From: Methylobacterium jeotgali
GTDB taxonomy: Bacteria; Pseudomonadota; Alphaproteobacteria; Rhizobiales; Beijerinckiaceae
Direction: 5' to 3'
NCBI RefSeq assembly: GCF_022179345.1
Contig: NZ_BPQR01000080.1
Span: forward strand, 1-64,000
Length of the DNA stretch: 64,000 nucleotides
Below the pieces are notes generated by a model. It searched no databases and was not told the origin of the DNA. It saw only the letters and a program-made list of their open reading frames with translations. Both the position numbers and the translations under genes were made by a program. Of the stretch, positions 8,392 to 15,292 are shown one piece after another (position 1 is the first letter of the stretch; each line of letters opens with the position of its first letter).

Positions 8392-9111
8392 ATGAACCCG
8401 CTGGCGCGGAAGCTGGAGCACTTCACCCGGTTGACGGCCGCAGACAAGGCGGTCCTCGACGACCTCGCGGCCCTCCCGCATCGAACCTATGCGCCGCACA
8501 CGGACATCGTTCGAGAGGGCGAGCCGCCCAGGGTCATGCGCCTGATCCTCTCGGGCTGGGCCTGCCACTACAAGATGCTGGAAGACGGCCGGCGGCAGAT
8601 CGTCGGGTTCGTCCTCCCCGGCGACTTGTGCGACCTGAACGTCCCGATCCTGCGTGCCATGGACCACGCGCTCGCGGCCATCACGGCCGTGAGCTTGGTG
8701 GAGGTCTCGACGGATACGCTCGGCGCCATGACGCTGAACCATCCGCGCCTGCTTCGGGGCCTCTGGTGGGAGACGCTGGTCAGGGAGGAGATCCTGCGCG
8801 AATGGACGCTGAACCTGGGGCAGCGGGACTCGCTGGAACGCACGGCCCATCTCCTCTGCGAACTTTTCGTACGCCTGGAATGCGTCGGGTTGGCTGACGG
8901 CCCGAAGTGTCCGTGGCCGCTCACCCAAACCGAGCTCGCCGACACCCTCGGCATCTCGACCGCCCACACCAACCGGGTCCTCCAGGAGCTGCGCACGCGA
9001 GGGCTGATCATCCTGAGGAACAGGACGCTGACCATCCCGGACCTCAAGGCGCTCCAGCGCGTCGCCCTGTTCAACCCGAACTACCTGCACCTAGAGCGCG
9101 AGGTCGCGTGA
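8392..9111 (+). CDS. Crp/Fnr family transcriptional regulator
   Basis: A 239-residue cytoplasmic DNA-binding protein. The N-terminal cyclic-nucleotide-binding-like barrel covers about residues 20-140 (REGEPPRVMRLILSGWACHY, FVLPGDLCDLN). The C-terminal winged helix-turn-helix reads LTQTELADTLGISTAHTNRV. The N-terminal cysteine cluster that holds the Fe-S centre of FNR is absent, so it would not sense oxygen in that way. The recognition helix has STAHTNR where FixK/FNR carry an E-x-x-S-R motif, so it may not be the protein that reads the TTGA-N6-TCAA boxes. The ATG at 8392 with GGAGGG upstream was preferred to 8332, which overlaps the box. Confidence 0.88.
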   Translation: MNPLARKLEHFTRLTAADKAVLDDLAALPHRTYAPHTDIVREGEPPRVMRLILSGWACHYKMLEDGRRQIVGFVLPGDLCDLNVPILRAMDHALAAITAVSLVEVSTDTLGAMTLNHPRLLRGLWWETLVREEILREWTLNLGQRDSLERTAHLLCELFVRLECVGLADGPKCPWPLTQTELADTLGISTAHTNRVLQELRTRGLIILRNRTLTIPDLKALQRVALFNPNYLHLEREVA

Positions 9112-9136
9112 GGGCGCCCGAGGTTCCCGTTCGCCC

Positions 9137-9240
9137 TCACCGAAGGCTGGGGACCAGCCGGTAGCTCACCCTGCGCGTGTAGTCCCCGTACCCGGCAAAG
9201 TCGTTCCTCGGCGAGGCTGGCCGGGTTGCCCATCCAACCC
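9137..9240 (-). pseudogene. C-terminal remnant of an isoprenylcysteine carboxyl methyltransferase-type membrane protein
   Basis: On the minus strand one frame reads NDFAGYGDYTRRVSYRLVPSLR then stop, much like the usual C terminus of small bacterial ICMT/phospholipid methyltransferase-like proteins (AGYADYAARVRYRLVPGLW). Just upstream another frame reads GWMGNPASLAEER, which would fit the preceding segment after a frameshift. No start or membrane domain is left. This is a pattern match from memory and needs a protein search. Confidence 0.35.
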
Positions 9241-9337
9241 TTAGTCCCTGCCCGGGCGAGAGCTCCACGGTCGCGCCCGAGCCGCCCCTAGGCCGGCCCA
9301 GCGACTTGATTCCCCGGCGCGGGCGGCGCCGGGTCCG

Positions 9338-9868
9338 TCAGCGCCTCCAGGCCAGTATGCGGCGCAGGACCGCGTCGTGCCACAGGTAATGGTGCGCCAG
9401 CGCGGCCGCGGAATGGAAGAGGGCAAGGGCCATCAGCAGGTGGGCGGCGAGGCCGTGCCAGCGCGTCAGCGGTTTCCGCCATTCCGGATCACCGAGCTTG
9501 GGCAGGTCGACGGGTCCGATCAGGTGGACGCCGCGCACGAAGGCGTTCGCGATGCCGAGGGCAACGATGAGCAGCAGCAGCAGGTACAGCGCCGCGTGGG
9601 TGCCCTTGGCCACGCGGTGCAGCGGCCCGGCATCCTCGATGGGCAGCCTGCGGCCGCCCGTTCGGCGCCACGCCATGAACGCGACGAGCACGACGGCGAG
9701 GACAAGTCCGAGGTCGAAATGCGCCGACCATACCCCCGAGCGCAAAACTCCCTTCGGCAGGAGGTCTTCCAGGAAGGTCCCGATCAACCAGAGCACGGTC
9801 ACGAGGGCGGCTGTCAGCCAGTGCAGGGTGACGGTGCCACGGTCATAGCTGGGTTCTGTCGGTCGCAT
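9338..9868 (-). CDS. Cytochrome b561-type membrane protein
   Basis: A 176-residue integral membrane protein with four hydrophobic helices (about residues 13-32, 45-64, 88-110 and 138-160) and histidines placed as heme b ligands (TLHWLTAAL, SAHFDLGL, THAALYLLL, RWHGLAAHLL). It is a quinol-linked electron carrier or superoxide:ubiquinone oxidoreductase-like cytochrome b561 of the inner membrane. The ATG at 9868 (MRPTEPSYDRG) begins the family-like sequence; longer in-frame starts up to 10111 run through another gene. It is last in a leftward unit with two small genes and is likely to join the island's respiratory functions. Confidence 0.85.
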   Translation of the reverse strand: MRPTEPSYDRGTVTLHWLTAALVTVLWLIGTFLEDLLPKGVLRSGVWSAHFDLGLVLAVVLVAFMAWRRTGGRRLPIEDAGPLHRVAKGTHAALYLLLLLIVALGIANAFVRGVHLIGPVDLPKLGDPEWRKPLTRWHGLAAHLLMALALFHSAAALAHHYLWHDAVLRRILAWRR

Positions 9869-9903
9869 CGAGCGTTTGCCTTCGTCACGGGAATGGGACC
9901 GGC

Positions 9904-10068
9904 TCACCGGCGGAGCCAGACGGTGACGAGGCTCGCCACGAGGGCAGCGAGCCCGCAGGTCTCCCCGACGCGGCCGAACCCTGCCGCGGAAAGGGCGGCG
10001 ACGGCTCCGGCCACCACGAGGACGATCCCGAGGACAAGCAGCCGGTCGATCAGCCAGTTCATGGTCAT
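9904..10068 (-). CDS. Small two-helix membrane protein, 54 aa
   Basis: The product starts MTMNWLIDRLLVLGIVLVV and ends LVASLVTVWLRR: two hydrophobic helices (about residues 8-29 and 37-51) joined by a short GFGRVGETC turn. The family is unknown. The ATG overlaps the stop of the preceding 92-residue gene (ATGA at 10065-10068), which supports translation, and the b561 gene follows after 35 bp. A role as a small subunit or chaperone of the cytochrome is possible from position only. An alternative ATG lies two codons inside, at 10062. Confidence 0.55.
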   Translation of the reverse strand: MTMNWLIDRLLVLGIVLVVAGAVAALSAAGFGRVGETCGLAALVASLVTVWLRR

Positions 10069-10343
10069 GGACCGGTTCGAGCCTCCGCGCCGCCGGCGTC
10101 CGCCGCCGCACGGGGCAGCGCCCGCTCGCCCTTGCCGCTAAGGAACCACAGGCCGGCCGTCTCGATGTCGCTCCCGCCGCGCATCCTCGGCCTGACGAGC
10201 CCCCGCGCGAGCAACGAGCGGATGGTGCGCATTTCCCAAGGGGCGAGCGAGACCAGGGGGCCGTCGCGATGCAGGCGCAGCAACATCGCCCGTTGCCCGG
10301 GGGTCAGGGCGCGCCAGCCGGCAGGTCTCCCTCGCGCTCTCAT
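10065..10343 (-). CDS. Hypothetical protein, 92 aa (winged-helix-like)
   Basis: I do not recognise the family. The sequence is basic, with RALTPGQRAMLLRLHRDGP followed by MRTIRSLLARGLV and a GLWFLSGKGERAL segment. This helix-turn-helix plus beta-wing pattern looks like a small MarR-like winged helix without dimerisation helices. No clear ribosome site precedes the ATG at 10343; the upstream region 10344-10375 is markedly AT-rich (TTACACTAATTCTAATTC read on the minus strand) and is probably its promoter. It overlaps the next gene by four bases, so it heads the unit ending in cytochrome b561. Confidence 0.6.
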   Translation of the reverse strand: MRARGRPAGWRALTPGQRAMLLRLHRDGPLVSLAPWEMRTIRSLLARGLVRPRMRGGSDIETAGLWFLSGKGERALPRAAADAGGAEARTGP

Positions 10344-10455
10344 CTTGAATTAGAATTAGTGTAATCTACTCGGATTGCGCAAGTCGTTCCCCGGACAAAT
10401 GGCGAGGCGGCGGGGCGGCCACCCCCGCCCGGCCGAAGGCGATGGTGGTGCTCAC

Positions 10456-10734
10456 ATGAGGGGATTTTCGGGGCTAATCCGGAGAATGCTCGGCGGGCAT
10501 CCATGGCGGCCGCGCGCCTACCGCATGGTCCGCGACAGCGAGATCGAGCCCGGTGCCACTGCGGGAACCGTGGTCTACGAGCTGGCCGGATGGGATGTCG
10601 GCTGCGCGGCCGCCGATACCCAGGCGCTGGGGACGGAATGCCTCAGCGTGACGTTGAAGCCCGACGGATCGCCCCCGTTCTTCGTCGTCCCAGTACGGGA
10701 CCTGTCCGCCTGCGCGAGGCCGGCGTCCCGTTGA
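10456..10734 (+). CDS. Hypothetical protein, 92 aa
   Basis: The family is not recognised. The product has a basic N terminus (MRGFSGLIRRMLGGHPWRP) and then a compact globular part with IEPGATAGTVVYELAGWDVGCAAADTQ and ECLSVTLKPDG. No signal peptide or membrane segment is seen. The ATG at 10456 is preferred to 10375 because the upstream extension is low-complexity arginine-rich sequence that looks untranslated. It lies before the Usp unit at 10812, and the box at 10731-10744 overlaps its stop, so it is not part of that unit. Confidence 0.5.
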   Translation: MRGFSGLIRRMLGGHPWRPRAYRMVRDSEIEPGATAGTVVYELAGWDVGCAAADTQALGTECLSVTLKPDGSPPFFVVPVRDLSACARPASR

Positions 10735-10744
10735 GATGGATCAA
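10731..10744 (+). promoter_or_regulatory. FixK/FNR-type box before Usp 1
   Basis: TTGAGATGGATCAA matches TTGA-N6-TCAA, centred about 74 bp before the Usp start at 10812. It overlaps the stop of the preceding gene. Confidence 0.65.
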
Positions 10745-10811
10745 GGCTTTGGCCGCCGCCGCGCGCAGGATCTCTCCGGCAAGCCGGTGAGCCCGGCAGC
10801 GGGAGGCGGTC

Positions 10812-11627
10812 ATGAAGATCTCCAACGTCATGGTCTCGGTCGACCTCGGGGCCGCGGCCGCGGACCGGGTCCAGCTGGCGGCCGGCCTCGCGGAGCGGTT
10901 CGAGGCCAGGCTGATTGGGGTCGCCGCGCGCCCGGTCCTGGCCCCCATGCCGGTCGGCGACATGCTGGAGGTCGAGCGGGTCTGGGCCATCGAGGAGCGC
11001 CTGGCGGCCGAGCAGCTCGCGGAAGCCAAGGCCCTGTTCGAGCGCGAGGCCGGGGCCGCGGAGGGGACGGCCTGGCGCTCGGCGCCGGCCCAGCCCCTGG
11101 CCTACCTCGTCGGGCAGGCGCGGGCCGCCGACGTCGTGGTGGTCGGCCGGCAGGGGCCGGCAGACGGCGACCCGGGCCCGATGGGCGTCGCGGCCGGGGC
11201 GCTCCTGATGGAGGTCGGGCGGCCGGTGCTGGTCGCGCCGCCCGGCATCGAACGCCTCGCGGCAAAGCGGGTCGTGGTGGCCTGGAAGGACACGCGCGAG
11301 GCGCGCCGCGCAGTCCACGACGCGCTGCCGTTCCTGACCCGGGCCGACGAGGTCCTCGTCGCGGTGGTTGGCCCCGATGCCGACCGGGAGGGCGCCGAGG
11401 ACGTGGCCGCCTATCTCTCCGACCATTCTGTGGCTGTCACCACGCACCTGCTGCGGAGCCCGGAGGTCAGCGCCGCGGACGAGATCCTCCGGTTCGCCGG
11501 TCGCGAGGAGGCGGACCTCGTCGTGATGGGAGCCTACGGGCACAGCCGCCTACGCGAGTGGATCTTCGGGGGTGCAACCCGTGACGTCCTGCAGACCACG
11601 CCCGTCTGCTGCCTGATGAGCCACTGA
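10812..11627 (+). CDS. Universal stress protein, tandem UspA domains (Usp 1)
   Basis: A 271-residue cytoplasmic protein with two UspA folds: residues about 1-145 (ISNVMVSVDLG...AADVVVVGRQG) and 155-271 (KRVVVAWKDTREARRAVHDALPFL). The second holds the nucleotide-loop-like GAYGHSRLREWIFGGATRD, where the usual G-S/T is G-G-A-T. It ends PVCCLMSH, a vicinal cysteine pair shared with the Usps at 13172 and 20293. The family binds ATP or acts in stress, hypoxia and survival. AGGCGGTC precedes the ATG. Its TGA overlaps the ATG of a cytochrome c gene by one base, so the two are translationally coupled. Confidence 0.9.
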   Translation: MKISNVMVSVDLGAAAADRVQLAAGLAERFEARLIGVAARPVLAPMPVGDMLEVERVWAIEERLAAEQLAEAKALFEREAGAAEGTAWRSAPAQPLAYLVGQARAADVVVVGRQGPADGDPGPMGVAAGALLMEVGRPVLVAPPGIERLAAKRVVVAWKDTREARRAVHDALPFLTRADEVLVAVVGPDADREGAEDVAAYLSDHSVAVTTHLLRSPEVSAADEILRFAGREEADLVVMGAYGHSRLREWIFGGATRDVLQTTPVCCLMSH

Positions 11628-11959
11628 TGCGTCCGGCAGCCCTCAACCTGATCGGCGCCCTCACGCTTCTGTCGAACCTGATGGCCGGCCCCGCCACTGC
11701 CTGGGACCGGCAGGTGAAGCAAGGCGAGACGCTCGCCCGGACCAACTGCGCCCGGTGCCACGCGGTGGGGCGCGTCGGAGGAAGTCCACTGCTCGCGGCG
11801 CCGCCCTTCCGTGAGTTGCACATGCGCTACCCCGTCGAGGATCTCGGCGAGGCGCTCGCCGAGGGCATCCGCACCGGACACCCCAGCATGCCCGAGTTCC
11901 GGTTCGACCCGGACCAGGTCGAGGCCCTGATCGCCTACCTGAAGACCCTGGAACGCTGA
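11627..11959 (+). CDS. Small periplasmic c-type cytochrome (monoheme)
   Basis: A 110-residue protein with a signal peptide (about residues 1-25, LIGALTLLSNLMAGPATA) and one heme c site C41-A-R-C44-H45. Met88 in GHPSMPEF is the likely sixth ligand, and a C-terminal LIAYLKTL helix is typical of class I cytochromes c. It should act in the periplasm as an electron carrier. It overlaps the Usp gene by one base, and another Usp gene starts 15 bp downstream, so a redox carrier is sandwiched between two stress proteins under one FixK-type promoter. A similar monoheme protein is at 18566. Confidence 0.88.
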   Translation: MRPAALNLIGALTLLSNLMAGPATAWDRQVKQGETLARTNCARCHAVGRVGGSPLLAAPPFRELHMRYPVEDLGEALAEGIRTGHPSMPEFRFDPDQVEALIAYLKTLER

Positions 11960-11974
11960 GCGAGGAGATCCCCG

Positions 11975-12835
11975 ATGTTCCTGCGCTGCCTCCTCGTCCC
12001 GACCGCGCCCGGTCTCGACGCCACGCGCCGGCTCGACGCCGCCCTGCGCCTGGGCCGGCGCCTGCGGGCCCACATCGGCGTCGCCTTCATGGCGCCGGGC
12101 CCCGAGCACGTCATGGCCAGCATGGCGAGCCTCGTGCCGATGGACTGCGCGACCATCGAGGCCATCGCGCGGGGCGTGCGCGAGGCCGCGGCCGAGGGCA
12201 AGGCAGCCCTGGAAACCTGGTGCGAGCGCGAGGGTGTGGCGTTCATGCCGGAGGGCGACCGGCTCGACGCTACTTTCGTGACCTGGACCGAGCTCTCTGG
12301 CGAGGTCGAGCCTCTGCTCACCCTCGCCGGCCGGATCAACGACCTCGTCATCGTCGACCGCCCGAACCCGGATGAGCCCTTCACCGGCCGCGCGCTCGAC
12401 ACTGCCCTGTTCTCGGTCGGGCGCCCGACGCTCATGGTCGGTGAGAGCGTGCCCTACGACCTGCTCGACCACGTCGTGGTCGCCTGGAACGGCAGCCTGG
12501 AGGCGACGCGCCTGATCGGCCAGTCCATCACGCTGCTGCACGAGGCCGCCAGGGTCACTGTCGTGCATGCGCGCACCGATCGCTTCGAGGAGGCGCGGGC
12601 GGCCGACCTGTGCGCCTACCTGCGCTGGCACGGCATCGTGGCGGAGGCCGCCACCCTGGAGGTCGAGGATGGGACTTCGGTCGGCGCGGCCATCCTGGCC
12701 GAGGCGGGGCTGCGGAACGCCTCGATGCTGGCGCTCGGCGCCTACACCCACAGCCGCGTGCGCGAGTTCCTGCTCGGCGGCGTCACCCGCCATGTCATCG
12801 AGCACGCGCACATCCCAATGCTCATGGCCCACTGA
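11975..12835 (+). CDS. Universal stress protein, tandem UspA domains (Usp 2)
   Basis: A 286-residue protein of two UspA domains (about residues 1-150 and 160-286), less like the other three Usps in this island. The first domain starts FLRCLLVPTAPGLDATRRLDAALRLG; the second has DHVVVAWNGSLEATR and the loop GAYTHSRVREFLLGGVTRH. It ends MLMAH and lacks the CC pair of the other three. It is third in the unit with Usp 1 and cytochrome c; GAGGAGATCCCC gives a strong ribosome site. Its last 14 bases overlap the end of the convergent six-cysteine gene at 12822. Confidence 0.9.
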   Translation: MFLRCLLVPTAPGLDATRRLDAALRLGRRLRAHIGVAFMAPGPEHVMASMASLVPMDCATIEAIARGVREAAAEGKAALETWCEREGVAFMPEGDRLDATFVTWTELSGEVEPLLTLAGRINDLVIVDRPNPDEPFTGRALDTALFSVGRPTLMVGESVPYDLLDHVVVAWNGSLEATRLIGQSITLLHEAARVTVVHARTDRFEEARAADLCAYLRWHGIVAEAATLEVEDGTSVGAAILAEAGLRNASMLALGAYTHSRVREFLLGGVTRHVIEHAHIPMLMAH

Positions 12836-13172
12836 CCGACCGTGAGTGCAAGGAGGCGGAGCCGACGGACGCTCTAGCCCAGGCCTGTGCCTCCACTCGC
12901 CGCTGCAGGTCGTGGCAGTGCATATGCGGGGGCGCCGTGCCGCAGTCCAAGCTGCAGGTCTGGTGGGGCTTGCAGAACCACCGCAGGGTTCCGCTCTTCA
13001 GGCAGGAGCCGGAGCAGTGACGATGGGGCGCGTTTGCCGGCTCAACAAAGGTTCCTCTCGAATCGGGTGAGCCCGGCCTCGACTGTGCATGGATAGCCGA
13101 TGCGCTCGCCATGACCGCGGCGAGGCCCAGTTGGGCAGCGCGTGCCGCGGCTGTACGCGCGACGGCGGACAT
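12822..13172 (-). CDS. Secreted six-cysteine small protein, 116 aa
   Basis: No named family is recognised. The N terminus (ARTAAARAAQLGLAAVMASASAIHA) is a signal peptide, with likely cleavage after AIHA. The mature part carries six cysteines in the spacing C-x3-C-x9-C-x5-C-x3-C-x8-C, including RWFCKPHQTC and CGTAPPHMHC, so it is probably disulfide-bonded in the periplasm or outside the cell. A C-terminal tail without cysteine follows. The ATG overlaps the TGA of the Usp 3 gene (ATGA at 13169-13172), which is good evidence for translation. No nearby protease or transporter suggests a toxin role. Histidines near the cysteines could bind metal. Confidence 0.6.
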   Translation of the reverse strand: MSAVARTAAARAAQLGLAAVMASASAIHAQSRPGSPDSRGTFVEPANAPHRHCSGSCLKSGTLRWFCKPHQTCSLDCGTAPPHMHCHDLQRRVEAQAWARASVGSASLHSRSVSGP

Positions 13173-13984
13173 CAGTGGCTCATCAGGCAACAGATAGGGG
13201 CATATGCCAGAAGGTCGCGAGTGACGCCGCCGAAGGCCCATTCGCGGAGCCGACCGTGGCCGTAGGCACCCGCGACGAGCAGGTCGGCGGCCTGCTCGGA
13301 AGCGGCGTCCACGAGGGCCTCGGAGGCTGCGGAGCCGCAAGCGTCCTTCCGGACGGACGTGGCGTAGACGTCGTGGACCTGCAGCAACCCGACGATGTCC
13401 TGCGGATCGGCCGCGCCGTCCCCGTCGTCGACGGAGATCACGACGACCTGGGACGCCCGCTTGAGGAAGGGCAGCGCGTCCCAGACCGCCCGGCGCGCCT
13501 CACGGGTGTCCTTCCAGCCCACTGCGACACGCTTGGCGTCGAGGTGGTCGACCTCGGGCGGCACCACCAGGACCGGCTGCCCGAGACGCATGACGAGGTC
13601 CCCCGGGTCGACCGAGAACAGCATGGTCCCGGGCTCGGTCTTGCGCCCGACCACGACAAGGTCGGCGGCGGCGGCCTGCGCGACGAGGAAGGGCAGCGGG
13701 AGCTCGATGTTGGAGCGCCACTCGACGCGGCTGCGATTGCCGGCCGCCTCCTCGAAGGCGGCGTGCGCCTGCCTGAGGTCATTCAGCACGGTCTCGTTCG
13801 AGGCGGTCAGCGCGTAGGCGCTCGCCGGCGTCGGTCCCACCGGCGGCACGGCGTAGGCCGGCGTTTCGGCCGCCACGCCGATCAGGCGGGCGCGGAACTC
13901 GTCGGCGAGGTGGCCGGCCAGGCGCACGCGGTCGCGCGCCTCCGTCGTCAGGTCCATCGCCACCATGATGCTGGCAAAGGTCAT
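13172..13984 (-). CDS. Universal stress protein, tandem UspA domains (Usp 3)
   Basis: A 270-residue protein with two UspA domains: FASIMVAMDLTTEARDRVRLAGHLAD at the N terminus and KRVAVGWKDTREARRAVWDALPFL opening the second. The loop GAYGHGRLREWAFGGVTRD and the end APICCLMSH match Usp 1 and Usp 4. The ATG at 13984 starts the domain; earlier in-frame starts up to 14125 read into the upstream BON gene. It follows the BON gene on the same strand by 82 bp with no box between, so it is probably driven by the box at 14787. The secreted cysteine-rich gene is coupled downstream. Confidence 0.9.
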   Translation of the reverse strand: MTFASIMVAMDLTTEARDRVRLAGHLADEFRARLIGVAAETPAYAVPPVGPTPASAYALTASNETVLNDLRQAHAAFEEAAGNRSRVEWRSNIELPLPFLVAQAAAADLVVVGRKTEPGTMLFSVDPGDLVMRLGQPVLVVPPEVDHLDAKRVAVGWKDTREARRAVWDALPFLKRASQVVVISVDDGDGAADPQDIVGLLQVHDVYATSVRKDACGSAASEALVDAASEQAADLLVAGAYGHGRLREWAFGGVTRDLLAYAPICCLMSH

Positions 13985-14066
13985 GGGAGGTCTCCGGCCG
14001 GCAGGCAAAGACGGGGTTGGGAATGCTTGATGGGTATGGTCCGGGACCACACCCATCCGGCGGGGC

Positions 14067-14714
14067 TCAGCCCAGCGTGAGGTGGTCCTCGACGGCGCGC
14101 ACGCCCGGGGCCGACCACGCGGCATTCTCGGCGAGCTCGCGCTCGTACCAGGCGTTCACCTTGCCCTCCAGGACGACCTTGGCGTCCTTCACCGTCACCT
14201 TGATGGCGTCGGCCTCAAGCTCGGCGTTGCGCTTGAGCGCCGCCATGATCTTCGAGCGCACGTCGGGCACGCTCGCCTTCGGGGTCACCTCGATGGTGTT
14301 CATGATGCCGGCGACCCCTGCGAGGCGCCGGATCGCGCGGTAGGCCTCCTCCCGCTGGTACTGCCAGTCGACCTTGCCGGAGAGCGTCACCCAGCCGTTC
14401 TGGACCTTCACCTGCACGGCGCCCTTGGGCACGGTCACCGACCAGTCGAGCATCTGCACCGCGCGCTGGGCGATGTCCTCGTCGCGCGGCGGTGTCTCGC
14501 CGCCGAAGCGGACCTGGATCTCCTCCACCACCCCGCGCACGCCGCGCACCTTCTGGGCGGCCTTCTCGGCGGCGACGCGCTCGGTGTAGCTGCCGACGTG
14601 GCCGGTGAGCGTGACGATGCCGTTTTCCACGGCGACGCCGATGTGGGCGGCGTCGATGCTCGGGTCGAAGTCGAGCTCGTCGATGACGTTCTGGCGAATC
14701 AGCTTGTCGCCCAT
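14067..14714 (-). CDS. Triple BON-domain protein (paralogue 3)
   Basis: A 215-residue protein with three BON domains (about residues 3-70, 77-145, 150-214): NVIDELDFDPSIDAAHIGVA, VTLTGHVGSYTERVAAEKAA, VKVQNGWVTLSGKV and VTVKDAKVVLEGKV. It is the third paralogue in 14 kb and the closest to the 724 protein at the N terminus. GAGGAGACGG before the ATG is the same leader as the 6540 gene. It heads the leftward unit BON - Usp 3 - six-cysteine protein, with a FixK-type box 79 bp upstream inside the end of the receiver gene. Confidence 0.88.
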   Translation of the reverse strand: MGDKLIRQNVIDELDFDPSIDAAHIGVAVENGIVTLTGHVGSYTERVAAEKAAQKVRGVRGVVEEIQVRFGGETPPRDEDIAQRAVQMLDWSVTVPKGAVQVKVQNGWVTLSGKVDWQYQREEAYRAIRRLAGVAGIMNTIEVTPKASVPDVRSKIMAALKRNAELEADAIKVTVKDAKVVLEGKVNAWYERELAENAAWSAPGVRAVEDHLTLG

Positions 14715-14762
14715 GGTCCGTCTCCTCGATGAGGCCCAGGTCGTACCTGGCCGGAGCCGACG

Positions 14763-15218
14763 CTAGGCGCGGCAGGCCGTCGGACATTGATCCAGCGCAA
14801 GCTCCTCTCCGGCCGCGATCCTACCCAGCATCGGGCAAGTCCGCGGGCAGCCCGGGACGGCGCAGGAGGCGGCCACGGCCGAGACCATGTCCCGGGCATC
14901 GAACAGCCGGTCGAACACGGGCACGTCCGCGAAGGCGCCCGGCACCCGGGCGTTGCCGGCGATCAGGGCGAAGGGGATGCCGCGCCGGCGCAGTGCGCAG
15001 GCGAGCGGAAAGCCAGGACCCCAGTTGAGGTCGACGCTCACCACCGCGAAGTCCGGGGGGCTTCGGTCTAGGCTCGCAGCGGCATCCTCGCAGGTGCCGT
15101 AGGGGCCGCTGACGGCGCAGCCGGCGCCAGTGAGCACGTCCTCCAGCCACATGCCCGGCAGCGCCTGAGGCTCGGCCACCAGGACGGTGGGTTGCCTCTC
15201 TCCGCCACATGCCTGCAT
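14763..15218 (-). CDS. Degenerate response-regulator receiver protein with cysteine-rich tail
   Basis: A 151-residue single-domain receiver: TVLVAEPQALPGMWLEDVL (only E16 of the usual acidic pair), phosphoacceptor-like D63 in VVSVDLNWGPGF, then an IAGNA strand where T/S is expected, and VFDRLFD where the conserved K-P would be. Loss of an acidic residue, the T/S and the lysine makes normal phosphorelay signalling doubtful. The C-terminal tail adds C119, C124, C128, C145 and C149, which is unusual and could bind metal or react to redox state. The ATG at 15218 is preferred to 15272 because the box at 15279 then sits 67 bp upstream. Confidence 0.75.
   Translation of the reverse strand: MQACGGERQPTVLVAEPQALPGMWLEDVLTGAGCAVSGPYGTCEDAAASLDRSPPDFAVVSVDLNWGPGFPLACALRRRGIPFALIAGNARVPGAFADVPVFDRLFDARDMVSAVAASCAVPGCPRTCPMLGRIAAGEELALDQCPTACRA
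14787..14800 (-). promoter_or_regulatory. FixK-type box before BON 3
   Basis: TTGATCCAGCGCAA, the reverse complement of the TTGCGCTGGATCAA variant, fits TTG(A/C)-N6-(T/G)CAA. It is centred about 79 bp before the BON start at 14714. Confidence 0.55.
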
Positions 15219-15278
15219 CGCACGATTCCCGTTCCCGGTTGCGGTGCATGAAGAATGGACCGGGCGAGCCAAGCCGCC

Positions 15279-15292
15279 TTGCGCTGGATCAA
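15279..15292 (-). promoter_or_regulatory. FixK-type box before the receiver gene
   Basis: TTGCGCTGGATCAA on the plus strand, centred about 67 bp before the receiver start at 15218. It overlaps the stop of the Nramp-like gene. Confidence 0.55.

Noticed and set aside
14020..14040. Possible box TTGATGGGTATGG before Usp 3
   Set aside because: The second half-site (TCAA) is absent; Usp 3 is better explained by read-through from the BON 3 promoter.
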